The notes beneath the pieces were generated by a model, which saw nothing but the letters and a program-made list of their open reading frames with translations, did not search any database and had not been told where the DNA came from. A stretch of 64,000 bases of DNA from NCBI GenBank assembly GCA_000799755.1, contig JUHI01000007.1, positions 186,001 to 250,000 of the forward strand, in the 5' to 3' direction. The DNA comes from Martinezella tropici. Its GTDB lineage: Bacteria; Pseudomonadota; Alphaproteobacteria; Rhizobiales; Rhizobiaceae. This document shows positions 51,475 to 58,772 of this stretch, piece by piece (position 1 is the first letter of the stretch; the number at the start of each line of letters is the position of its first letter). Made by a program: the position numbers and the translations under genes.

Positions 51475-51616
51475 CCATGGACAGAGTGCTTCCTTTCGCG
51501 TCCCGCCACATCAGTTCAACTGATCGTGTGGCGTGACAGACCGTTATTCTTCGGCGGCTCCTTCCGGAACCATACGTAACAGTCGGAAAACGCCGCCCCC
51601 AATCGTGGGCAAAGAC

Positions 51617-52462
51617 GTGAACTGGTTAACCGAATACCGCATCCCCATCGGGCCATGGGCCAAAGCCGTCGTCGACTGGCTGACGACCAATGTCACATGG
51701 TTCTTCGACGGCCTCTCCTTCGTTGTCGCCCATGTCATCAACGCGCTGCTGTTCCTGCTGCAGACGCCGCATCCATTGGTCGTCGTCGTCGTTTTCACTG
51801 CCGTTGCCTATTGGATGCGCCGAAGCATCGGCGTCACGGCCCTCACCTTCATCGGCCTGCTCATCACCATCAACCAGGGCTACTGGAAGGAAACGACCGA
51901 AACACTGGCGCTGGTGCTCGCCTCGACCTTCGTCAGCATGCTCGTCGGCCTGCCCCTCGGCATCGCGGCCGCCCGCCGTCCCTGGCTCTTCGCCTTCATG
52001 CGACCGGTCCTCGATCTGATGCAGACCATTCCGACCTTCGTCTATCTGGTGCCCGCCATGATCCTGCTCGGCCTCGGCATGGTGCCGGGCCTGGTCGCGA
52101 CCGTCGTCTTCGCCATTCCCGCGCCGATCCGCATGACGCGCCTCGGCATCATTTCCACGCCGCCCTCGCTCGTTGAAGCAGCCGAATCCTTCGGCGCCAC
52201 GCCGCGACAGGTTCTTCGCAAGGTGGAGCTGCCCTTTGCCATGCCGCAGATCATGGCGGGCCTGACGCAGACCATCATGCTGTCGCTTTCCATGGTCTCC
52301 ATTGCCGCCCTCGTCGGCGCTCCCGGCCTCGGCGTGCCGGTCCTGCGCGCGCTCAACAGCGTCAATATCGCCAAGAGCTTCGATTCTGGTGCCTGCATCG
52401 TCATCCTGGCAATCATCCTCGATCGCATGTTCCGTGCCCCCGGCGAAGGAGATCGCTCATGA
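51617..52462 (+). CDS. choW: Choline ABC transporter, permease
   Basis: 281-residue inner-membrane permease beginning VNWLTEYRIPIGPWAKAVVDWLTTNVTWFF, as in other ChoW/ProW proteins. About 6-7 TM helices are present, and the EAA-type loop is EAAESFGATPRQVLRKVELPFAMPQIMAG. I choose GTG 51617 because it gives the family length; an in-frame GTG at 51533 would add 28 residues of unfamiliar sequence. It couples to ChoV. The stop overlaps choV by 4 bp. Confidence 0.9.
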   Translation: MNWLTEYRIPIGPWAKAVVDWLTTNVTWFFDGLSFVVAHVINALLFLLQTPHPLVVVVVFTAVAYWMRRSIGVTALTFIGLLITINQGYWKETTETLALVLASTFVSMLVGLPLGIAAARRPWLFAFMRPVLDLMQTIPTFVYLVPAMILLGLGMVPGLVATVVFAIPAPIRMTRLGIISTPPSLVEAAESFGATPRQVLRKVELPFAMPQIMAGLTQTIMLSLSMVSIAALVGAPGLGVPVLRALNSVNIAKSFDSGACIVILAIILDRMFRAPGEGDRS

Positions 52463-53508
52463 CCGTCGCTGTCGGCTTCAACAATGTCAGCATCATCTTC
52501 GGCGATCGCCCCGATGCCGCGCTGAAACTCGTCGATGCGGGAAAATCGCGCGACGAGATCGGCAAGACAACCGGTATGGTGCTCGGCGTCGCCAATGCCT
52601 CGCTCGAGATCGAGGAAGGCGAAATCCTCGTGCTCATGGGCCTTTCCGGCTCGGGGAAATCGACGCTGCTGCGCGCGGTCAACGGCCTTGCGCCAGTCGT
52701 CCGCGGCAATGTCGTCGTCAACACCAAGGATGGCCCCGTCAGCCCCTATTCATGCAACCCCAAGGCGTTGCGCGACCTGCGCATGCACACCGTTTCCATG
52801 GTCTTCCAGCAATTTGCGCTGCTCCCCTGGCGAACGGTCGCCGACAATGTCGGCTTCGGGCTTGAGCTCGCCGGCGTGCCGGAAGCTGAGCGCAAGAAGC
52901 GAGTGGACGAGCAGCTTGAGCTCGTCAATCTCACGCAATGGGCCAATCGCAAGGTCAACGAACTCTCAGGCGGCATGCAGCAGCGCGTCGGTCTCGCCCG
53001 CGCTTTTGCGACCGGCGCGCCGATTCTGCTCATGGACGAGCCGTTTTCCGCGCTCGACCCGCTGATCCGTACCCGCCTTCAGGACGAACTGCTGGAATTC
53101 CAGCGCCGGCTGAAGCGCACGATCCTGTTCGTCAGTCACGACCTGGACGAGGCCTTCCGCATTGGCAACCGCATCGCCATCATGGAAAGCGGCCATATCA
53201 TCCAGTGCGGGACGCCGCAGGAGATCGTCAAGAATCCGGCCGACCAATATGTGGCCGACTTTGTGCAGCACATGAACCCGATCAGCATGCTGACGGCGCG
53301 AGACGTGATGCAGCATGGTATCGGGCATTCGGCCAATGCCGGTTCCGTCACTGCCACAGCGACCGCATCGACGCCGCTTGTCGACATTCTCGACGCCCTG
53401 ACGCGCCAGCCGGGCAATATCGGCGTTGTTGACAATGGCACGATTATCGGAACGATCTCGGCGCAAGACGTGGTGGCCGGCCTCACCAGCCACCGACGAA
53501 AGGAGTAG
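52459..53508 (+). CDS. choV: Choline ABC transporter, ATP-binding subunit
   Basis: 349-residue ATPase. Walker A is GLSGSGKSTLLRAVNG, signature ELSGGMQQRVGLARAF, Walker B PILLMDEPFSALDPLIR, H-loop ILFVSHDLDEAFRIGNR. The C-terminal extension has a single CBS-like region (TASTPLVDILDALTRQPGNIGVVDNGTIIGTISAQDVVAGL), typical of glycine-betaine/choline-type ATPases and perhaps regulatory. ATGA overlap with choW supports translational coupling. Confidence 0.95.
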   Translation: MTVAVGFNNVSIIFGDRPDAALKLVDAGKSRDEIGKTTGMVLGVANASLEIEEGEILVLMGLSGSGKSTLLRAVNGLAPVVRGNVVVNTKDGPVSPYSCNPKALRDLRMHTVSMVFQQFALLPWRTVADNVGFGLELAGVPEAERKKRVDEQLELVNLTQWANRKVNELSGGMQQRVGLARAFATGAPILLMDEPFSALDPLIRTRLQDELLEFQRRLKRTILFVSHDLDEAFRIGNRIAIMESGHIIQCGTPQEIVKNPADQYVADFVQHMNPISMLTARDVMQHGIGHSANAGSVTATATASTPLVDILDALTRQPGNIGVVDNGTIIGTISAQDVVAGLTSHRRKE

Positions 53509-53544
53509 CCGTTCAGCGCTGCTCCTCAATTCATGGAGCAGTTA

Positions 53545-54036
53545 ATGAACGATAAACCATCGGTGATCAGGGAAACGGACGAGGATGCGCGCATTTTGGC
53601 GCGCGACCTCATGCACAAAGCCGCGCATGCTGCCCTGGCCGTGATCGATCCCGAAACCGGTTTTCCCTCCGTCAGCCGCGTCCTGATCGCCGACGATGTC
53701 GACGGCGCTCCGCTCATCCTCGTCTCCGGTCTTTCCGCCCATACCAAGGCGCTGATGAAAGATCCGCGTGCCTCGATGCTTTTTGGCGAACCAGGCAAGG
53801 GCGACCCCCTCGCCCATCCTCGCCTGACCGTGCGATGCAGCGCGCAACGCCTTGATCGGCAAGGCGATACGCATGAGCGCATTCGCATGCGTTTCCTCGA
53901 TCGCCATCCGAAATCGAAGCTCTATATCGACTTTCCGGATTTCTGCTTCTTCCGCCTCATCCCTCTCGATGCCAGCCTGAACGGCGGCTTCGGCAGAGCC
54001 TATATTTTGTCCGCCGAGGACCTGATGACGCTTTAA
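53545..54036 (+). CDS. HugZ-like pyridoxamine-5'-phosphate-oxidase-fold protein
   Basis: 163-residue split-barrel protein. Conserved blocks: DARILARDLMHKAAHAALAVIDPETGFPSVSRVLIADDVDGAPLILVSGLSAHTKALMKDPRASMLFGEPGKGDPLAHPRLTV and KLYIDFPDFCFFRLIPLDASLNGGFGRAY. This is the HugZ/PPOx family pattern; some members bind or degrade haem, others bind flavin. GGAG is 6 nt before ATG 53545. It lies 36 bp after choV and could be in the same transcript. Confidence 0.88.
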   Translation: MNDKPSVIRETDEDARILARDLMHKAAHAALAVIDPETGFPSVSRVLIADDVDGAPLILVSGLSAHTKALMKDPRASMLFGEPGKGDPLAHPRLTVRCSAQRLDRQGDTHERIRMRFLDRHPKSKLYIDFPDFCFFRLIPLDASLNGGFGRAYILSAEDLMTL

Positions 54037-54135
54037 GCTGAAAAGAAAATTCGGCCGCAGTCAGGGGGCGGTGATAGTGCGAGAATTAGTAGCCGCGTCT
54101 TCCGACGCCACGGCGACCATTATTGGTAAGTCTTG

Positions 54136-54214
54136 AGAGACTTATGACCAAAATTGGCATGTTTGCGACTCCGAAACGATAAGAATCGACCTATTTTGGT
54201 CTAATTAAGTCTCT
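54136..54214. repeat. Interrupted inverted repeat upstream of nolR
   Basis: AGAGACTTA (54136-54144) and GACCAAAA (54146-54153) are matched in reverse complement by TTTTGGTC (54194-54201) and TAAGTCTCT (54206-54214). Inside the left arm a separate palindrome TAAGTCT-TGAG-AGACTTA (54127-54144) exists. It could be a compound operator or a terminator-like structure for the HugZ transcript. Confidence 0.6.
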
Positions 54215-54260
54215 GGATGGGACATTCTGCGCCCTGGCGTTATTGCCTGACCATCATACG

Positions 54261-54310
54261 TACATACCTAAAACAGCATACTCGATACCTTAAATTTAGG
54301 TATATACAAT
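54261..54310. promoter_or_regulatory. NolR-type binding site and overlapping palindromes
   Basis: TTTAG (54295-54299)-N9-AT (54309-54310) fits the published NolR consensus (A/T)TTAG-N9-A(T/A). TACATACCTAAA (54261-54272) is the near-perfect reverse complement of TTTAGGTATATA (54295-54306), and ATACCT (54285-54290) / AGGTAT (54298-54303) forms a shorter palindrome. Autoregulation by NolR is the likely reading. Confidence 0.55.
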
Positions 54311-54404
54311 CTTCGACCCCTCTTGGTATTGTTAGTCATCGGTAGGGACCGGGTTGGAAATAGCACAATTTCTGATGTACGCTCCGCATTGGGAAGATTA
54401 ACAG

Positions 54405-54722
54405 ATGAAAACAAGAAATTTGGCCGAACACTCTAATGTTGCGGCAGCATTATTATCAGCAATGGCGAACCCAAAGCGCCTTTTGATCCTTTGCAGTCTC
54501 GTTAAAGGCGAAGTTCCTGTTGGCGTTCTTGCCAATCAGGTCGGATTGAGCCAGTCGGCACTGTCGCAGCATCTTTCAAAGCTGCGCGCTCAGAAGCTGG
54601 TCAAGACGCGCCGTGATGCTCAAACGATTTACTACTCCAGCACATCGGAATCCGTGATCCGTGTTCTTGAAACGCTGGAAGACATTTATTGCGAGCCGGA
54701 AAAAAGTAGATCGGCTGCTTAA
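54405..54722 (+). CDS. nolR: NolR, ArsR-family regulator
   Basis: 105-residue ArsR-type winged-helix repressor closely resembling rhizobial NolR: AAALLSAMANPKRLLILCSLVKGEVPVGVLANQVGLSQSALSQHLSKLRAQKLVKTRRDAQTIYYSS. The recognition helix is QSALSQHLSKLRAQ. In Rhizobium and Sinorhizobium NolR represses nod genes and many others, and its own gene. No metal-binding Cys pair is evident. A NolR-like site lies about 100 bp upstream. Confidence 0.95.
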   Translation: MKTRNLAEHSNVAAALLSAMANPKRLLILCSLVKGEVPVGVLANQVGLSQSALSQHLSKLRAQKLVKTRRDAQTIYYSSTSESVIRVLETLEDIYCEPEKSRSAA

Positions 54723-55074
54723 GAGCTTCAATAGCTCGTGCTTGTCGACGGACGATCCGTTGGGGGGACACTTTAAACCCTAAAAGATCGACATGCTTTC
54801 ATTACCAGGTGTTTTACAGTTTTAACTGGCAAATCTTCGGATTTGCCAGTTTTTTCATGTCTGGACGGCCTTACGCGACGTCTCCGGGCGGTTCTCAGTC
54901 GTCACGCCGGCGTGCATCGATCCGCCATTTGCCTGACATCAGTCCCCGCCTTCGCCGCCATCTTTGCCTTGACGCAAAAAGGCCGGCTGATAATTTGACC
55001 AAGCAGTAAATATAATCGCGCGGCGTCGCGCCGCGGTCGGGAAATGGCCCCCGAATGGCCATTTGGAGAACAGC
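54723..55074. other. Intergenic region between nolR and the aminotransferase gene
   Basis: 352 bp. It contains a strong terminator (54824-54856) and the promoter region of the aminotransferase gene. The ~100 nt between the nolR stop and the terminator could belong to the nolR 3' UTR or be a small RNA; the sequence does not decide. No protein gene is supportable. Confidence 0.5.
54824..54856 (+). terminator. Intrinsic terminator downstream of nolR
   Basis: Perfect 12-bp stem AACTGGCAAATC (54824-54835) / GATTTGCCAGTT (54840-54851) with a TTCG tetraloop, followed by TTTT. Confidence 0.93.
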
Positions 55075-56403
55075 ATGTCGGACCGTTTGAATGCCACCCC
55101 CAACGATTTGCGCGCCTTCTGGATGCCCTTTACCGCCAACCGTCAGTTCAAGAAGGAACCGCGCCTCTTCGTCGGCGCCAAGGACATGTACTACACGACC
55201 CATGACGGCCGGCAGGTACTGGATGGAACCGCGGGACTGTGGTGCGTCAACGCAGGTCATTGCCGACCGAAGATCACCGAAGCCATCGCCCAGCAGGCGG
55301 GCGAGCTCGACTATGCCCCTGCCTTCCAGCTCGGTCATCCCAAGGCTTTCGAGCTGGCGAACCGCCTCGTGGACATAGCGCCTGAGGGCCTGGACCATGT
55401 CCTTTATACCAATTCCGGCTCGGAATCGGTGGAGACCGCACTCAAAGTTGCGCTTGCCTATCATCGTGTGAAGGGCAACGGCTCGCGCTTCCGTCTCATC
55501 GGCCGCGAACGCGGCTATCACGGCGTCAACTTCGGCGGCATTTCCGTCGGCGGCATCGTCACGAACCGCAAGATGTTCGGCACGCTGCTGACCGGCGTCG
55601 ATCACATGCCGCACACCCACCTTCCCGGCAAGAATGCCTTCACGCGCGGCGAGCCCGAGCATGGCGGCGATATTGCCAGCGAACTGGAGCGTATCGTCAC
55701 TCTGCATGATGCCTCGACCATCGCGGCCGTCATCGTCGAGCCGGTTGCCGGCTCCACCGGCGTCCTCATCCCGCCGAAGGGCTACCTGCAGAAGCTGCGC
55801 GAAATCTGCACCAAGCACGGCATTCTTCTGATCTTCGACGAAGTCATCACCGGCTTCGGCCGCCTCGGCACCCCCTTTGCCGCGCAATATTACGACGTGA
55901 AGCCAGACATGATCACCACGGCGAAAGGCCTGACCAACGGCGTCATCCCGATGGGTGCGGTCTTCGTCACCTCGGAGATCCATGACGCCTTCATGCAGGG
56001 ACCCGAGCACATGATCGAGTTCTTCCATGGCTACACCTATTCCGGTAACCCGATCGCGTCTGCTGCCGCGCTCGCGACGCTCGACACCTACAAGGAAGAG
56101 GGCCTACTCACCCGCGCAGCCGAACTTTCCGACTACTGGGCCGACGCCCTGCATTCCCTCAAGGACTGCCCGAATGTCATCGACGTCAGAAACACCGGCC
56201 TGATCGGCGCCATCGAGCTCGACCCGATCGCCGGCGAGCCGACCAAACGCGCCTTCACGGCCTTCCTGAAGGCCTACGAGAAGGGCCTATTGATCCGCAC
56301 CACCGGCGACATCATCGCTCTCTCGCCGCCACTGATCATCGAGAAGCACCACATCGACGAGTTGTTCGGCAAGCTTCGCGAGATCTTGCAGAATAATATC
56401 TAG
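55075..56403 (+). CDS. Omega-amino acid-pyruvate class III aminotransferase
   Basis: 442-residue PLP-dependent class III aminotransferase. It opens LRAFWMPFTANRQFKKEPRLFVGAKDMYYTTHDGRQVLDGTAGLWCVNAGHCRPKI, the pattern of beta-alanine/omega-amino acid:pyruvate aminotransferases. TNSGSESVETALKVA binds PLP phosphate; LLIFDEVITGFGRLG holds the Asp; the Schiff-base Lys is in TTAKGLTNG. Substrates may be beta-alanine, GABA or taurine. GGAG precedes ATG 55075. Monocistronic in appearance. Confidence 0.93.
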   Translation: MSDRLNATPNDLRAFWMPFTANRQFKKEPRLFVGAKDMYYTTHDGRQVLDGTAGLWCVNAGHCRPKITEAIAQQAGELDYAPAFQLGHPKAFELANRLVDIAPEGLDHVLYTNSGSESVETALKVALAYHRVKGNGSRFRLIGRERGYHGVNFGGISVGGIVTNRKMFGTLLTGVDHMPHTHLPGKNAFTRGEPEHGGDIASELERIVTLHDASTIAAVIVEPVAGSTGVLIPPKGYLQKLREICTKHGILLIFDEVITGFGRLGTPFAAQYYDVKPDMITTAKGLTNGVIPMGAVFVTSEIHDAFMQGPEHMIEFFHGYTYSGNPIASAAALATLDTYKEEGLLTRAAELSDYWADALHSLKDCPNVIDVRNTGLIGAIELDPIAGEPTKRAFTAFLKAYEKGLLIRTTGDIIALSPPLIIEKHHIDELFGKLREILQNNI

Positions 56404-56439
56404 TTCGCCTTTCATGGATCGCGATGCGATCCGCGAACT
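56402..56439. repeat. Compound palindrome just after the aminotransferase gene
   Basis: GGATCGC (56416-56422)-GAT-GCGATCC (56426-56432) lies inside a wider repeat AGTTCGC (56402-56408) / GCGAACT (56433-56439). It begins at the aminotransferase stop codon and lies 9 bp before repeat R1. No T run. Confidence 0.55.
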
Positions 56440-56447
56440 CGAAGCGT

Positions 56448-56488
56448 CCCCTCTCCCCGCCTGCGGGGAGAGGGTTAGGGTGAGGGGC
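56448..56488 (+). repeat. GC-rich palindromic repeat R1 (forward)
   Basis: A 12-bp stem CCCTCTCCCCGC (56449-56460) / GCGGGGAGAGGG (56463-56474) followed by the tail TTAGGGTGAGGGGC. It lies 20 bp before the DUF559 start. The same unit recurs inverted at R2 and direct at R3. Confidence 0.92.
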
Positions 56489-56508
56489 TTTTCCCGACGG
56501 ACTATGAG

Positions 56509-56913
56509 ATGCGCGGCCCAGAACCTAAAATAACAGATCGCGCGCGCAGCCTTCGGCAAGCAGACAATGATGCCGAGGCAAAACTCTGGTCGGAACTTCG
56601 CAACCGACGACTGAACGGCTTCAAATTCGTCCGGCAGTTTCCAATCGGTCCTTACTTCGCTGATTTTGCCTGTCGAGAGCGATATCTGGTCATCGAAGTC
56701 GACGGCAGCCAACACGCAGACAGCAGGCGCGACGTCATTCGCGATGAATTCATGACCGCTGAAGGCTGGTCTGTTGCCCGCTTCTGGAATGTTGACGTCT
56801 TTACAGCCACGCCGTCCGTTCTCGAAACCATCGTTGCGATCTGCAAGGGAAGATTGACCGAAGCTGTAGTGGCTCGTGATTTCAAGTTTCTTCCGGCCGT
56901 GCCTCCGAAATAG
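56509..56913 (+). CDS. DUF559 domain protein, Vsr-like endonuclease
   Basis: 134-residue DUF559 protein, a family related in fold to the very-short-patch-repair nuclease. Visible core: NDAEAKLWSELRNRRLNGFKFVRQFPIGPYFADFACRERYLVIEVDGSQHADSRRDVIRDEFMTAEGWSVARFWNVDVF. Candidate catalytic residues are Asp in YFADF and Glu/Asp in VIEVDGSQH. It lies between repeat R1 (20 bp upstream) and R2, which starts on the last base of its stop codon. Repeats of this form, flanking single DUF559 genes, suggest the gene and repeats move or are maintained together. No strong ribosome-binding site. Confidence 0.88.
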   Translation: MRGPEPKITDRARSLRQADNDAEAKLWSELRNRRLNGFKFVRQFPIGPYFADFACRERYLVIEVDGSQHADSRRDVIRDEFMTAEGWSVARFWNVDVFTATPSVLETIVAICKGRLTEAVVARDFKFLPAVPPK

Positions 56914-56954
56914 CCCCTCTCCCCGACCCTCTCCCCGCAAGCGGGGAGAGGGAG
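56913..56954 (-). repeat. GC-rich palindromic repeat R2 (reverse)
   Basis: Reverse-oriented copy: the reverse complement reads CCCTCTCCCCGC-TT-GCGGGGAGAGGG then tail TCGGGGAGAGGGGC (3 differences from the R1 tail). It begins on the G of the DUF559 stop TAG. Confidence 0.9.
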
Positions 56955-57001
56955 CCTATCGAATGCTGGAAACACCGCTCTATCAACACATTCGGACAGA
57001 T

Positions 57002-57043
57002 CCCCTCTCCCCGTAAAACGGGGAGAGGGCTAGGGTGAGGGGC
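57002..57043 (+). repeat. GC-rich palindromic repeat R3 (forward)
   Basis: CCCTCTCCCCG-TAAAA-CGGGGAGAGGG followed by CTAGGGTGAGGGGC, same orientation as R1 and 47 bp after R2. R2 and R3 together form an inverted REP-like doublet. It ends 31 bp before the adenine deaminase start and so lies in its 5' region. Confidence 0.92.
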
Positions 57044-57074
57044 AATACGGAATCAAAGCGGTATAGGAAAAACC

Positions 57075-58772
57075 ATGACCACCAAACTCGAACGCTATAT
57101 CGACCAGGGCGTCGGCCGGGAGCCTGCGGACATCGTTCTCAAGAACGGGCGCTTCTTCGATTTGGTGACGGGGGAGCTGGTGGCCTCGGATATCGCCATC
57201 TGCGGCGACCGCATCGTCGGCACCTGCGGTGATTATCATGGGCATCAGGAGATCGATATCTCCGGCCGCATCGTCGTGCCGGGCTTCATCGACACCCACC
57301 TTCATATCGAATCCTCGCTGGTGACCCCGCTCGAATTCGACCGCTGCGTCCTGCCCTATGGCGTCACGACGGTTATCTGCGATCCGCATGAGATCGCCAA
57401 TGTGCTCGGCATCGAAGGCATTCAATACTTTCTTGAATCCTCGCTCGAAACCATCATGGATATCCGCGTCCAGCTTTCCTCCTGCGTGCCGGCAACGCAC
57501 CTGGAAACGTCTGGCGCCGATCTGCCGATCGAGAAGCTCCTGCCCTTCCGCGACCACCCGAAAGTGATCGGCCTTGCCGAATTCATGAATTTCCCCGGTG
57601 TGGTCCACAAGGACCCCGTCTGCATGGCGAAGCTCGAAGCTTTCCAGGGCGGCCACATCGACGGCCACGCCCCTTTGCTGCGCGGCAACGACCTCAACGG
57701 CTATCTCGCAGCCGGCATCCGCACGGAGCATGAATCGACAACATCAGAAGAGGCGCTGGAAAAGATCCGCAAGGGTATGCATGTGCTGGTGCGCGAGGGC
57801 TCCGTCTCCAAGGACCTGCATGCGCTGATGCCCATCATCACGGAGCGCCTGTCTCCCCATCTGGCACTCTGCACCGACGACCGCAACCCGCTCGACATCG
57901 CCGAACAGGGTCACCTCGATTACATGATCCGCACGGCAATCGCCCATGGCGTCGAACCCTTGGCAATCTATCGCGCCGCCTCCATCTCCGCCGCCCGCGC
58001 CTTCGGCTTGCGCGATCGCGGTCTGGTGGCACCCGGCTGGCGGGCCGATCTCGTCGTCATCGACAGCTTGGAAAACTGCAAGGCTGAGATCGTCTTCTCC
58101 GCCGGCAGACAGGTGACGGCAGACCTCTTTGCGACCCGCAATTCCGTAACCCCGGTCGGTCTCGACAGCGTCAAGGCCCGCCCGATCAATGCCGCCGACT
58201 TTGGTGTCCCGGTGACGGAAGGCGAAAGCTCGGTGATCGGCGTGATGCCCGGCAAGATCATCACGGAACACCGCCGCCATCGCCTGCCCACCAAGGGCAA
58301 TCAGACCGATATCGATCTCGGCAACGACGTCATCAAGGTCGCCGTCATCGAACGGCACGGCAAGAACGGCAATCACGCCAATGGTTTCGTCCAGGGTTTC
58401 GGGCTGAAGAAAGGCGCCATCGCCTCGACGGTCGGCCATGACAGCCATAACATCTGCGTCGTCGGCGTCAGCGAGGATGACATGGCGCTCGCCGCCAATC
58501 GCCTGAGCGAAATCAACGGCGGTTTTGTCGTGGTCGCCGATGGCGTCGTGACAGGCGAGATCGCGCTACCCATCGCCGGCCTGATGAGCCTGGAACCCTA
58601 TGAAAGCGTGCGCGACACGCTGCATCATCTGCGACAAGCGGCCTATGCCCTCGGCGCAACGCTGGAAGAGCCCTTCCTGCAGCTCGCCTTCCTGCCCCTG
58701 CCCGTCATCCCGCATCTGAAGATATCGGACAGAGGTCTGGTCGATGTCGACAAGTTCATGCTGATCGGCTGA
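57075..58772 (+). CDS. ade: Adenine deaminase
   Basis: 565-residue amidohydrolase converting adenine to hypoxanthine and ammonia in purine salvage. The metal site is PGFIDTHLHIESSLV; ICDPHEIANVLG, GLAEFMNFPGVVHKD, GHIDGHAPLLRGNDLNGYLAAGIRTEHEST and ALCTDDRNPLDIAEQGHLD are adenine-deaminase blocks; the C-terminal MSLEPYESVRDTL region is also conserved. AGGAAA precedes ATG 57075. Its stop abuts the convergent alpha-glucosidase stop (TGATCA, no gap). Confidence 0.96.
   Translation: MTTKLERYIDQGVGREPADIVLKNGRFFDLVTGELVASDIAICGDRIVGTCGDYHGHQEIDISGRIVVPGFIDTHLHIESSLVTPLEFDRCVLPYGVTTVICDPHEIANVLGIEGIQYFLESSLETIMDIRVQLSSCVPATHLETSGADLPIEKLLPFRDHPKVIGLAEFMNFPGVVHKDPVCMAKLEAFQGGHIDGHAPLLRGNDLNGYLAAGIRTEHESTTSEEALEKIRKGMHVLVREGSVSKDLHALMPIITERLSPHLALCTDDRNPLDIAEQGHLDYMIRTAIAHGVEPLAIYRAASISAARAFGLRDRGLVAPGWRADLVVIDSLENCKAEIVFSAGRQVTADLFATRNSVTPVGLDSVKARPINAADFGVPVTEGESSVIGVMPGKIITEHRRHRLPTKGNQTDIDLGNDVIKVAVIERHGKNGNHANGFVQGFGLKKGAIASTVGHDSHNICVVGVSEDDMALAANRLSEINGGFVVVADGVVTGEIALPIAGLMSLEPYESVRDTLHHLRQAAYALGATLEEPFLQLAFLPLPVIPHLKISDRGLVDVDKFMLIG

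Larger units (their letters stand above)
54037..54404. other. A/T-rich regulatory region upstream of nolR
   Basis: 368 bp, much more A/T-rich than its surroundings. It contains a large interrupted inverted repeat at 54136-54214 and a cluster of TACCTAAA/TTTAGGTA motifs at 54261-54310 (separate entries). No gene is supportable. Confidence 0.6.
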
